From an uncultured Akkermansia sp. (lineage in GTDB: Bacteria; Verrucomicrobiota; Verrucomicrobiia; Verrucomicrobiales; Akkermansiaceae): a stretch of 64,000 nt of DNA. This document shows, in pieces, positions 19,021 through 28,269 of the stretch. The DNA is taken from NCBI GenBank assembly GCA_947589295.1, contig CANQBZ010000002.1:1-64000 (forward strand), in the 5' to 3' direction. Positions within the stretch are counted from its first letter, which is position 1; each line of letters begins with the position of its first letter. The position numbers were made by a program, and so were the translations under genes. A model generated the notes under the pieces. It searched no databases. It saw nothing but the letters and a program-made list of their open reading frames with translations, and was not told the DNA's origin.

Positions 19021-19680
19021 TTATTCTTTTTCGTAGGCGGTAGGGTCTGCCACGTCGGCGGCGGCGAAAGCCGCTCGACGTTCCCGGCATGTACCACAGC
19101 GACCACAGTGTTTCTCACCCCCGCAATAGCAGGAATAGGTCTGTGAAAAGTCAACTCCCAGTTCCGCCCCAAGCTTCACAATCTGCACCTTGCTCATGCC
19201 AATGAAGGGACGTAGCAACTGAATCTTCGCATAGCTCCCCTGCTCCATGGCCTGCTCCATGGCCTGCATGAAGGGCTCCCGGCAATCGGGGTAAAGGGCG
19301 TGGTCCCCCGCATGGGCAGCTATCACCACGCCCTGCGCCCCACAGCTCTCCGCCACACCGGCCGCAATGGAAAGGAATATACCATTGCGAAATGGCACCA
19401 CCGTGGCCCGCATATTTTCCTCCTCGTAATCACCACTAGGTATTGCCGCAGCGCCGCTCAGCAGCGCGCTGGACAAATGAGCCGCGAGAGACGAAAGATC
19501 GATCACACGGTGAGGTATCCCCAACACACGCGCTTGGTATTCCGCACAGGCTAACTCACATTCTTCGTGGTTACTGCCGTAGCGAAAGGAAAGCGCAGCC
19601 AACGGCTCGTGCTCACGGCAGGCCCAATGCAAAGCCGTGACTGAATCCACACCACCGGAGAGGAGAACGAGGCATTTCAT
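19021..19680 (-). CDS. queC: 7-cyano-7-deazaguanine synthase
   Basis: MKCLVLLSGGVDSVTALHWA PP-loop; C-terminal zinc motif CYCGGEKHCGRCGTCRERRAAF. Confidence 0.95.
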   Translation of the reverse strand: MKCLVLLSGGVDSVTALHWACREHEPLAALSFRYGSNHEECELACAEYQARVLGIPHRVIDLSSLAAHLSSALLSGAAAIPSGDYEEENMRATVVPFRNGIFLSIAAGVAESCGAQGVVIAAHAGDHALYPDCREPFMQAMEQAMEQGSYAKIQLLRPFIGMSKVQIVKLGAELGVDFSQTYSCYCGGEKHCGRCGTCRERRAAFAAADVADPTAYEKE

Positions 19681-19696
19681 AGGGCGGTCCAGAATG

Positions 19697-20113
19697 TCAT
19701 GCAGGTCGATTTTCCGGGCAATGTTCGGCCGTGGTAGTAAGACGAATACCGCCGCGCGGCGAAAAGCGCCCCACCACGCGCATCCAACGCGGCTGCACTG
19801 CCGCCACCAAATCATCCAGGATGCGGTTCACCACTTGTTCATTGAAAGCGGGATAGTTTCGGAAAGAAACGAGGTAGTATTTCAGACTTTTCGTCTCCAC
19901 CACACGCTCTGCCGGTACGTAGGAGATGCTCAGCGCGCAACTGTCCGGCTGGCCTGTCACCGGGCACAGGGAAGAAAACTCTTCCGTTTCCAGGGTCACC
20001 ACGTACGCCCGTTGAGGGCTGCGGTTCGGGAAGGTCTCAAGCCTTGCCTCATCCGGCGAGTGAAAAAACTCGCTGTGCTTGCCCAGCAGGGAGAGTTTTT
20101 GTTCTTGGCTCAT
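19697..20113 (-). CDS. queF: NADPH-dependent 7-cyano-7-deazaguanine reductase
   Basis: EFSSLCPVTGQPDSCALSISYVPAERVVETKSLKYYLVSFRN. Confidence 0.94.
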   Translation of the reverse strand: MSQEQKLSLLGKHSEFFHSPDEARLETFPNRSPQRAYVVTLETEEFSSLCPVTGQPDSCALSISYVPAERVVETKSLKYYLVSFRNYPAFNEQVVNRILDDLVAAVQPRWMRVVGRFSPRGGIRLTTTAEHCPENRPA

Positions 20114-20119
20114 AACGGT

Positions 20120-21541
20120 TCAGAGTTTGATGAGTTGGTATGAATCACGGCCATCCTTCATGCCCCAACCGAGCTCCGCCAGACGTGCCCTCAAGGCATC
20201 CGAGTGCGCCCAATCCTTGGCCAAACGCGCCTGCCAACGCTCTTGGGCGATCGCTTGCACCTCTGTCGGCGCCTCAGGCTGCCCCTCCTCTGCCGGCGGC
20301 AAAATCAACCCCAATGCCTCCATGATAAAGCGAAGGGCCAGACGAGCCTCATGAGCCTCTGCCCGGCTCAACTCAGAAGCGTTCAGGGCATGCAAGGCAC
20401 TGAAGGTATGTCCCAGCGCTTCCGGCGTATTCAGATCGTCCAAAAGACTTTGCCACGCAGGGGCAAAAGCGCCCAAACCCGGCGGATTTTTCACCAGCTC
20501 GCGGTAGGTGGGAGCCGTCTTATCCCCAGCTTTCTCCGCCAAGGCAGCATCAGCACGACTCAACTTGCGCAGCGCGGAAGCCGCATCTTTCATGCCCGAC
20601 AAGGTGAAGTTGAGCGGGCGGCGGTAATATGCGCCGGCCAACACGTAGCGCAGAGCTGATGGCTGGTGCCCCAGTCTCGCCAAATCATCCAGCGTGTACA
20701 TGTTGCCTAGGCTTTTGCTCATCTTGGCGCCATCCACCAACAAATGAGTCACGTGGAACCAATGCCGAGCAAAGTCGCCGCCGCACGCACAACGGCTCTG
20801 AGCTATCTCATTTTCATGATGCGGGAAAACGAGGTCCACACCGCCCGAATGCAGGTCAAAGGTATCGCCCAGGTACTTATGGCTCATGGCCGAGCACTCC
20901 AAATGCCAACCGGGACGGCCTTCTCCCCAAGGTGAAGGCCAATAATTCTCGCCATCCTCCGGGCGACGCGCCTTCCAAAGGACAAAGTCAGCCACACTGT
21001 CCTTCGTGTACTCATCCGTATCTGCACGAGTTTGCGCCGTCTTGCCCAAATCCAGCGATTGAGCATCCAAATGCGCCAATTTACCGTATTCGGGGTACGA
21101 GGAAATCCGAAAATAGACCGATCCATCCTCACTGCAATAGGCGTGACCAGAGTCGATAAGCCTCTGCACAATCTCTATCTGTTCCGCTACGTGCCCCACG
21201 GCGCTCGGCTCCACATGCGGCGGCAGACAATTAAGCTCCTCGCAATCATCGTGGAACTTCTGCGTCCACTTTGCAGTGTACTCCGCCAGCGGCACGCCCT
21301 GCGCCTGTGAATTGCGTATTGTCTTGTCATCCACGTCCGTAATGTTGCGCACGTGTTTGGTGCGCAAACCGGAAAGCTCCGCCACGCGTCGGAAGACATC
21401 CTGCGCAACAAAGGTGCGGAAATTGCCGATGTGCGCCGCAGCATACACCGTGGGACCGCAACAGTAGAAACGCAGTGTTTTGCCATCCTGAGCCTGTACC
21501 TCGCGAAGCTTCCTCGTGTATGTGTCAAATAACCGAAACAT
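20120..21541 (-). CDS. cysS: cysteine--tRNA ligase
   Basis: [64 protein letters not shown]. Start 21541. Confidence 0.97.
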   Translation of the reverse strand: MFRLFDTYTRKLREVQAQDGKTLRFYCCGPTVYAAAHIGNFRTFVAQDVFRRVAELSGLRTKHVRNITDVDDKTIRNSQAQGVPLAEYTAKWTQKFHDDCEELNCLPPHVEPSAVGHVAEQIEIVQRLIDSGHAYCSEDGSVYFRISSYPEYGKLAHLDAQSLDLGKTAQTRADTDEYTKDSVADFVLWKARRPEDGENYWPSPWGEGRPGWHLECSAMSHKYLGDTFDLHSGGVDLVFPHHENEIAQSRCACGGDFARHWFHVTHLLVDGAKMSKSLGNMYTLDDLARLGHQPSALRYVLAGAYYRRPLNFTLSGMKDAASALRKLSRADAALAEKAGDKTAPTYRELVKNPPGLGAFAPAWQSLLDDLNTPEALGHTFSALHALNASELSRAEAHEARLALRFIMEALGLILPPAEEGQPEAPTEVQAIAQERWQARLAKDWAHSDALRARLAELGWGMKDGRDSYQLIKL

Positions 21542-21551
21542 GGCGCGCATT

Positions 21552-21580
21552 ATTATGAGCGATGCGCCTTGCCCTGTCAA
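21552..21580 (-). promoter_or_regulatory. promoter TTGACA-N17-CATAAT for cysS
   Basis: TGTCAA 21575-21580 and ATTATG 21552-21557 (+ strand); 10 nt before ATG. Confidence 0.55.
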
Positions 21581-21582
21581 GC

Positions 21583-21611
21583 TTGACATTCTCTGTGGGA
21601 AAAGCTACCAT
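21583..21611 (+). promoter_or_regulatory. promoter TTGACA-N17-TACCAT, 6 nt before thi4 ATG 21618
   Basis: TTGACA 21583-21588 and TACCAT 21606-21611. Confidence 0.55.
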
Positions 21612-21617
21612 GAGGAC

Positions 21618-22397
21618 ATGGAAACACTCATCACCCGCGGCATTGTCAACTCGTACTTTGAAAAAATTAACCGCAGCTTGCAGCTGGACGCCGCCATCGT
21701 GGGTGGTGGTCCGTCCGGCATCGTGGCAGCTTATTACTTGGCCAGAGCCGGTCACAAAGTGGCGTTGCTGGATCGCAAATTGGCCCCAGGAGGCGGTATG
21801 TGGGGCGGAGCAATGATGTTTAACGAGATTGTGGTACAGAAAGAGGCCCTGCCCATTTTACAAGACCTGCAGCTGCAATACTGCGAACACGAGCAAGGCA
21901 CGTACTTGCTGGACTCCGTTCACGCTACGTCCGGCTTGCTCTACCGCGCCACTGAAGCCGGGGCGCTCATCTTCAACTGCTACTCCGTAGAGGATGTGGT
22001 GTACAAGCAAGACCGCGTGGCTGGGGTGGTGGTGAACTGGACTCCCGTGCTGCTGCAGCACATGCATGTGGATCCCCTCACCTTTGCTGCTAAAACAGTG
22101 CTGGACGCCACCGGGCACGATTGCGAAATTGCCCGCACCGTCGCGCGTAAAAATGGCGTTTCGCTGTGCACGCAAACAGGCGGCGTCATCGGCGAGATGA
22201 GCATGGATGCCATCGAAGGGGAGCGCTCCACGATCGAAAATACCAAGCAAATTTATCCTGGTCTCTTTGTGTCCGGTATGGCAGCTAACGGCGTAAGCGG
22301 CAGTTTCCGTATGGGACCGATTTTTGGAGGCATGTTGATGAGTGGCAAGAAAGCAGCTGAGCTCATGGATGCCTCTATCCGCGCCCAGCAGGGCTGA
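21618..22397 (+). CDS. thi4: Thi4-family thiazole synthase (sulfide-dependent type predicted)
   Basis: VNSYFEKINRSLQLDAAIVGGGPSGIVAAYYLARAG, PGGGMWGGAMMFNEIVVQ, LLQHMHVDPLTF, SGMAANGVSGSFRMGPIFGGMLMSGKKAAE. Confidence 0.92.
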   Translation: METLITRGIVNSYFEKINRSLQLDAAIVGGGPSGIVAAYYLARAGHKVALLDRKLAPGGGMWGGAMMFNEIVVQKEALPILQDLQLQYCEHEQGTYLLDSVHATSGLLYRATEAGALIFNCYSVEDVVYKQDRVAGVVVNWTPVLLQHMHVDPLTFAAKTVLDATGHDCEIARTVARKNGVSLCTQTGGVIGEMSMDAIEGERSTIENTKQIYPGLFVSGMAANGVSGSFRMGPIFGGMLMSGKKAAELMDASIRAQQG

Positions 22398-22409
22398 CAG
22401 ATATACTGG

Positions 22410-23375
22410 TCACAAATTTCGGAAATCGGCTATCCACTCGCCTGCATTCTGGTAGCGCTCCTCAATGAGGGGACGCGTAGCCTTGTCAATACTCTTCAGC
22501 AGTCGCTCATCGTAGATAGAGCGTAGGCGTTCATTGGAGACAAGCGGATCAGCCATATCGTACAGCTCACGCTGGCGGCCATCCGGTAGGCACGTGGCCG
22601 TCAAGATGTAATACAAGGTTGCACCGAATGCGTACAGGTCCGTCCAAGCTCCCATGTTGCCTCCTTCTTTCCCCTGCTCAGGTGGGCTAAAGCCCAAGGA
22701 CTCAACCACACCCGGATCAGAGTCGCCATACTCCTCTCGGGCAGCTCCAAAGTCGATGAGCGTGGGCAGACCCCTCTTATTGATGAGTATATTGTCCGGT
22801 TTTATATCACGGTGCAACACTTCCCGCTTGTGCAGGTAATCCAAAGCATCCAGCACTCGCACCATGGTGCCCACCAAGGCATCTTGCGGTATATCGCGAT
22901 TGTGGTTACGGTAATCATTGGCCACATCCGCCAACGATTTCCCCTCAATAAACTCTGTCACGTAGTATGCTGTTCGGTGCGCATTGAAGAAAGAATATAC
23001 CTTAGCGATATTAGGATGGTGCAGCGAAGCAAGCAAGCGCGCCTCGCGCAAAAAATTGTTGTGCGCCCAGTCAAACGTCTCCTGACCCTCCGGGGCTATG
23101 AGTACCACGTCTAACGTACCGGATTGCCGATGACACAGCGTGTCCGGAAAATTCTCCTTGAGCACCACTCGCCGACCAAGCGCTTTCTCCTCTGCCAGGT
23201 ATGTTACCCCAAACCCACCAGCACCCAACGTGCGCAAAACGCGGTACCCATGCAGAACATGCCCATCCGGTAATTCCTTCGGTGCCACATCGCACTCCGC
23301 GTCTGCCCCCTCAGCAGAGGGGGTGTAGTGCACATCGTCAAGGATACTGCTCAGAAAGTTATCTGTAGGAGTCAT
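22410..23375 (-). CDS. serine/threonine protein kinase
   Basis: Hanks motifs LGAGGFGVTYLAEEKALGRRVVLKE, VLHRDIKPDNILINKRG, LIDFGAARE. Only 321 aa, no TM or sensor domain. Confidence 0.92.
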   Translation of the reverse strand: MTPTDNFLSSILDDVHYTPSAEGADAECDVAPKELPDGHVLHGYRVLRTLGAGGFGVTYLAEEKALGRRVVLKENFPDTLCHRQSGTLDVVLIAPEGQETFDWAHNNFLREARLLASLHHPNIAKVYSFFNAHRTAYYVTEFIEGKSLADVANDYRNHNRDIPQDALVGTMVRVLDALDYLHKREVLHRDIKPDNILINKRGLPTLIDFGAAREEYGDSDPGVVESLGFSPPEQGKEGGNMGAWTDLYAFGATLYYILTATCLPDGRQRELYDMADPLVSNERLRSIYDERLLKSIDKATRPLIEERYQNAGEWIADFRNL

Positions 23376-23428
23376 GGAATATGTCTATAACTGGGAGTTT
23401 ATGTTTGAGAGGAAATTGAAGGGAGGAG

Positions 23429-25624
23429 TCAGGTGTTTCGCCTGTAGCCTGGCGCAGAGAGAGCCAACCGACGGCAGAATGCGTAATCCACTCCTCCACC
23501 GGGAAGGGTTGGAATGGCGCGCAATGCTACAATACGCTGCGGCGCATATTGAGAGGCTATACGTTCATTCACGATGGCATAGCGGAGAGTAATCACATCG
23601 TGCGGTCCTACAACCTTGTGCAGAGTGGAAAGAAGCACCACCTGCTCCCCGCGTCCATCGGAGGTTGGGGTACCAACCACAGCGATACGGGGTTCAGCGC
23701 TTATTCGCGGGATGGAGAGAATGTCGGCGAGTATCTCCTCCACCCGAGCATGGGAAATAAGTTCCCCCTCGATATAGGAAAAGCGCTCGCGCGAGCCCCC
23801 CACAACGAGCAGGCCATCTGCCCGAATGCAGCCGATATCCCCCGTGCAAACCCAACGGTTAGTGGACGTGTCCGGAGCGGGCATTCCATCTTGCACAAAA
23901 CCGGAAAAAAGCGGCTCCCCCTTCACCCAAAGCAGGCCCAACTCACCTGTACCGAGCGGGACATCCGGTCGTAAATGATTTGTCACACGCACGGCGAGAC
24001 CCGGCATCACCAGGCCCGCCGTACCCGGGGCACCGGCAGGAACCACATGCGGGCTGGATACCCCGTGCACAGGTGGCGGCATGCTACATGCCACTGGCAT
24101 CGCGCACTCTGGAGGCATGTAACACTCGCAGAGCACAATTTTGTGATCGTGATACGCTTGCTGAGCCACTGCCATGGGCACACGCCCAGCCACCAACACG
24201 TGCCCACCTTCTACAAAATCTCCCGGTTGAGCTACCTCCAAGATACCAGGAATCTGCCGTGGCTCCAGCGTCATGATGGTCGGACTGTACTTGTGCGCAA
24301 GGCCACAAATACGCTTGGCAGCGTCCGATTCCGGATAGGTGATGATGTCCTGCCCATTGAGCAAGGGATACACCAGTCCGAGCATGAACCCGGTTCTGTA
24401 GTAGAACGGCAGAGAACTGAGTACGCGCTTACCGGCCTGCGATCTCAACCGCGAAGCAGCGAGTCGATAGCCCATCATCACCGCATGGTGACTCAGCAAC
24501 ACTCCGCGCACCCCTGCCCCCTCCTCCGGCAAAGAATAAGCCATGAGCGCTTCATCCTGAACAGTAGTGACAGGCACATCCATCCACGATGCCAAGCGCC
24601 GCCATCCCAGACGTCCCACCAAGTACTCTTTGACGAGCTGAAAGGAGAGGCCCGAAGACGTCAACATCTCCTCAACAAAGAGAATATCCCGGGAAGGCGG
24701 CCACGGAAAGTCCGGCTGCTTCTGCATGAAATTGCTCCCCGTGATAAAGTGCGTGAGCTCCGCCTGTTCCGCGATACTGCGGAATATGGCTTTTGAGGAG
24801 TTGTAATTGATATTGACCGGAGAAATACCCGCCAGCATGCACGCCACATTGGCAATAATACTCAGCCGCCCCGGCGGCAAGATGATCCCCATGCGACGCG
24901 TGAGGGTGTTCTTGCGCAATCGACGCGCCAAGGGCGCCGCCAGTGTCAATAACCGGCGGTAGCTCATGCTCTGCTCGTTAACTCCATCTATAATGACGGC
25001 GCGCGGGTGCGCCGTGAGACTGCACAGCAGGGCGCTGCCCAATGTTTCTTCCTGCACGTGAGTCACATTGGCTACGCAGCGACACGCCTCCAGCGCCCAC
25101 GCAGCATGCAACCGCTCTGCGGAGTCTCCACTGGGAATAAAGGCTGAGAGAAAACTCACCACAGCCTGCTCGTAGGGCTGCTCACTCGTGAGCAAGGCCG
25201 CCTCACCCGGCTTCCCGTACATACCCGCATAAACGGGCAGCACAAGCTTGTCGTACTCCTTCAGAAGGTACTGCAAGATGCACATAGGCACGTCTGCGAT
25301 GTACGCGCCGGGCTGCTCCTGATGCCCCGGTAAAAGAACCACGTGCCGACCGCTCTCCAACTTTGCATTCACCTGCTCCGCGAGGGTCTCATGATTTCCT
25401 CGCGCAGCTGAGAAAAGAATACCCTGCGATCCCTCGCGGCTCACTTGCGTCATGAGCTCTGGGCTCGGCCTTAGCGTGTCCTCTACTAGCCAAGCTATTT
25501 TTTCCATCCCCCCCAACGACTCCACCAACACGCGCAATACGGTGCCATCCACTCGATTCGGAATAACCAGAACGGGTTTTTCGGGCAGTTGGGCAGCTCC
25601 GTTAATGGTGACGGGAGGGGGCAT
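23429..25624 (-). CDS. acyltransferase / AMP-dependent acyl-synthetase fusion (Aas-like, degenerate motifs)
   Basis: N-terminal acyltransferase-like VLVIPNRVDGTVLRVLVE; C-terminal ANL features RWVCTGDIGCIRADGLLVVGGSRERFSYIEGELISHARVEEIL; the A3 loop reads SLPEEGAGVRGVLLSH. Confidence 0.72.
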   Translation of the reverse strand: MPPPVTINGAAQLPEKPVLVIPNRVDGTVLRVLVESLGGMEKIAWLVEDTLRPSPELMTQVSREGSQGILFSAARGNHETLAEQVNAKLESGRHVVLLPGHQEQPGAYIADVPMCILQYLLKEYDKLVLPVYAGMYGKPGEAALLTSEQPYEQAVVSFLSAFIPSGDSAERLHAAWALEACRCVANVTHVQEETLGSALLCSLTAHPRAVIIDGVNEQSMSYRRLLTLAAPLARRLRKNTLTRRMGIILPPGRLSIIANVACMLAGISPVNINYNSSKAIFRSIAEQAELTHFITGSNFMQKQPDFPWPPSRDILFVEEMLTSSGLSFQLVKEYLVGRLGWRRLASWMDVPVTTVQDEALMAYSLPEEGAGVRGVLLSHHAVMMGYRLAASRLRSQAGKRVLSSLPFYYRTGFMLGLVYPLLNGQDIITYPESDAAKRICGLAHKYSPTIMTLEPRQIPGILEVAQPGDFVEGGHVLVAGRVPMAVAQQAYHDHKIVLCECYMPPECAMPVACSMPPPVHGVSSPHVVPAGAPGTAGLVMPGLAVRVTNHLRPDVPLGTGELGLLWVKGEPLFSGFVQDGMPAPDTSTNRWVCTGDIGCIRADGLLVVGGSRERFSYIEGELISHARVEEILADILSIPRISAEPRIAVVGTPTSDGRGEQVVLLSTLHKVVGPHDVITLRYAIVNERIASQYAPQRIVALRAIPTLPGGGVDYAFCRRLALSAPGYRRNT

Positions 25625-25798
25625 TTCTTAACGCCCGTAGTGTACCACAAAGCTCCCCCGCTTGCAACTATCTATTGATGACGATGCAAACGTATTTGGT
25701 AACGCGTTTGCCGCTCACGACATGCGAATTGTCAATCATGTGCGCCTTGCGCGGATTGGCATGCATCGAGCTATCCTGTCGGGGAGTGCTCACTTCGC

Positions 25799-27178
25799 TC
25801 AGCTCGACAGTTTGTGCCTGCGACCCGGCAGCGGTCTGGAAATGGTCACCCCCTTGGACATGTAGCGGGTCAGTTCCTGATGCATCTGCCGCTGCGCAGC
25901 TTCATCGCCGTGGACCAGCAGGATTTCCCTAGGGTTGAGAGCGCGCGCATAATTCAGCAGGGCAGTGCGAGGTGCATGACCGGAAAAATCGAAACTTTCA
26001 ATGCGGCAGTTCACCCTGTAGGCCTGCCCTGCAGTCGGGTCTTCACCCAATCGCACATTACCGCCGGGGGTGGCGGTCTTGATACGCGCCGCCGGACTAT
26101 CCGGATCGCTGTACCCAACAAACAGAATGGCATCATTCGGATGGGGCAGAATTTGAGCCGCCAGTTTATTGGACAGGGTATGTGGGCTCATCATGCCGCT
26201 GGAAACCAGATAGATGTTGCCCGGACTCACGCGCAACGGTCCGTCCGTCTCCCTAGGCAAGGGCACAGTCTCCACGGCTGCACGTACAAGCAAGCCGGGA
26301 TGCAAGCGCGGGGTATCGTAGGTCGTACGGTCGTACACGCCGGTTACCTTGGCACCCAAACCACCGCTGTAAATCGGCGCATCGGGGATACGTCCGCTAT
26401 CGCGCATTTTACCAATCTCGTAGAGCAACTCCTGGGTTTTGCCGAGGGCAAAAACTGGGATGAGCACGGCACCACCACCCGACAATGTTTCGCGTATAGC
26501 CCTGGCAAAACGATTCATCTCACGCTCGCGCGTGTAGTTGACCGATCGTTCGGTATTGCCATGCGTGCACTCCATGATGAGCACATCCACCCCATCCTCC
26601 GGAAAGGCCGCACCAGGTATCAGGCTCTGATCCTCAAATTGCACATCACCCGTGTAGAAAATACGCATCCCCGCCCGAGTTTCGAGCATCACCCCACAAG
26701 AGCCAAGAATGTGTCCGGCATCGTAGAGCGTGGCGAGCATATCCCCACTACGTCCCACACGAAAACTCTCCTCGTATGGTCGGGTCACCCACTTATTGGC
26801 GGCGTGATCCAACTCGCCATGGCTAAAGAAAGGATATTCTACAACGCCATCGTACAGTCTTTTCGCCGTCATCACATTCACGGAATTGTGCAACATCACA
26901 CGCCCTATCTCCGCCGTTGCTCGCGTCATCACGACTTCCGCTTGTGGGAACTTCTCCTGCAACACCGGCAGCGCGCCAATGTGGTCCAAATGCGCGTGCG
27001 ACACGATGATGGCCTGAAGGTCTACATCCTCCAGCAGCTCAAAACGAGGTTTGGACTCCTCACCAATCTTTTTGGGGTGTACTCCAGCATCCAGAACCAC
27101 ACTGGTCGTGCCGTCCTGGATGAGATAGCAATTCGCGCCTATCTCCATGGCGCCTGTCAGGTTAGTGAAACTCGTCAT
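25799..27178 (-). CDS. MBL-fold beta-CASP ribonuclease
   Basis: IIVSHAHLDHIGALPVL; GSCGVMLETRAGMRIFYTGDVQFED; GGAVLIPVFALGKTQELLYEI; SGHAPRTALLNYARALNPREILLVHGDEAA. Confidence 0.9.
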   Translation of the reverse strand: MTSFTNLTGAMEIGANCYLIQDGTTSVVLDAGVHPKKIGEESKPRFELLEDVDLQAIIVSHAHLDHIGALPVLQEKFPQAEVVMTRATAEIGRVMLHNSVNVMTAKRLYDGVVEYPFFSHGELDHAANKWVTRPYEESFRVGRSGDMLATLYDAGHILGSCGVMLETRAGMRIFYTGDVQFEDQSLIPGAAFPEDGVDVLIMECTHGNTERSVNYTREREMNRFARAIRETLSGGGAVLIPVFALGKTQELLYEIGKMRDSGRIPDAPIYSGGLGAKVTGVYDRTTYDTPRLHPGLLVRAAVETVPLPRETDGPLRVSPGNIYLVSSGMMSPHTLSNKLAAQILPHPNDAILFVGYSDPDSPAARIKTATPGGNVRLGEDPTAGQAYRVNCRIESFDFSGHAPRTALLNYARALNPREILLVHGDEAAQRQMHQELTRYMSKGVTISRPLPGRRHKLSS

Positions 27179-28269
27179 AGCGGTTGAACAAGGATACGAG
27201 CTATGTCCTGTGCTGCATTTGGCCGCGCGCAGGAGAGCATGGCTCGTTGCATCGCTTCACGTACCGATGGGTTGAGTACGTGCTGCCGGACAAACTCAAC
27301 AATTTTCAACCGCGTGAGGCCCGCCTGCTCGCAAAGGCAGGCGGCGCCGACTTCTGCAAAGACTTTCGCGTTGTAGAACTGATGATTGTCCGCTGCGAAA
27401 GGATAGGGCACCAGCAAGCAGGCTTTACCGACTACGGAAAGTTCCGTGAGCGTGGACGCGCCACTACGCGCCACCACAGCATCTGCAGCTGCATAGGCCG
27501 CAGGCATATCCGAGCAAAAGCCCAGCACGCGCACATTAGCACACCCCTCCGCAAGATTGGCTACGCGGGACTGATCCGCTTTGCCAGCAATAATCAGGAA
27601 TTGCACATCAGGCAGTTCTTTGGCAGCCTCTACGATCAGCGAGTTTAATTTCTGCGCTCCCTGTGATCCCCCCGTCACCAACAGCAGAGGTCGATCGACC
27701 GGGACTCCTAATGTCTTGCGCGCGGCCGCCGACTGGGGTGCATGCAGCATCTCCTCACGCACCGGAGTGCCAACAACCCGACAATCGCTTCCGGGGAGAT
27801 GCTCAGCTGTTTCCCTCAGTCCAAGCAATACTGCCGTACAAAAACGAGCTGTGAGCCGGTTTGCCCGGCCTGGAATGACGTTTGACTCATGCATATAGGT
27901 GCGCAGCCCCAGCATACGCCCTGCCACGACCGGCGCCAACGATGTGAACCCCCCCATTCCGAGCACAGCTGTCGCTCGCTCGCGTCTGATCAACAGGTAG
28001 CTTCTCCACAGGGTGCATGCAAAGCGGGCCAGGAAGGAGATCATGCGCAGGGAAAAGGTTCTAGGTTTGGCAATGGCTGGCACAGTGCGGAACTCGAGAT
28101 GGGGGTATTTGCGCGACCCCTCTGCATCAACTCCTTTATGGGAAATCAACAGTAAGGGTCGATGTCCGAGCGCCAGCAACTGCTCCGCCACGGCAATGCC
28201 CGGAAACATGTGACCACCTGTGCCGCCGCAGGCAATCACGATGCGTTGGGATTCGGGTGCTTTTTTCAT
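27175..28269 (-). CDS. murG: UDP-GlcNAc--lipid I N-acetylglucosaminyltransferase
   Basis: IVIACGGTGGHMFPGIAVAEQL; LGMGGFTSLAPVVAGRMLGLRTYMHESNVIPGRANR; VTGGSQGAQKLN. Confidence 0.97.
   Translation of the reverse strand: MKKAPESQRIVIACGGTGGHMFPGIAVAEQLLALGHRPLLLISHKGVDAEGSRKYPHLEFRTVPAIAKPRTFSLRMISFLARFACTLWRSYLLIRRERATAVLGMGGFTSLAPVVAGRMLGLRTYMHESNVIPGRANRLTARFCTAVLLGLRETAEHLPGSDCRVVGTPVREEMLHAPQSAAARKTLGVPVDRPLLLVTGGSQGAQKLNSLIVEAAKELPDVQFLIIAGKADQSRVANLAEGCANVRVLGFCSDMPAAYAAADAVVARSGASTLTELSVVGKACLLVPYPFAADNHQFYNAKVFAEVGAACLCEQAGLTRLKIVEFVRQHVLNPSVREAMQRAMLSCARPNAAQDIARILVQPL

Noticed and set aside
19245-19275. 12-bp tandem duplication (tccatggcctgc x2) in queC encoding MEQAMEQ
   Set aside because: In frame and within a helix; a minor local duplication without further implication.
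21541-21618. TPP riboswitch upstream of thi4
   Set aside because: The region between the predicted -10 and the ATG is only 6 nt; no room or conserved TPP core (CUGAGA...).
25814-27187. 457-aa + strand ORF antisense to the beta-CASP nuclease
   Set aside because: Same extent as the real gene, no recognisable domain, biased composition.
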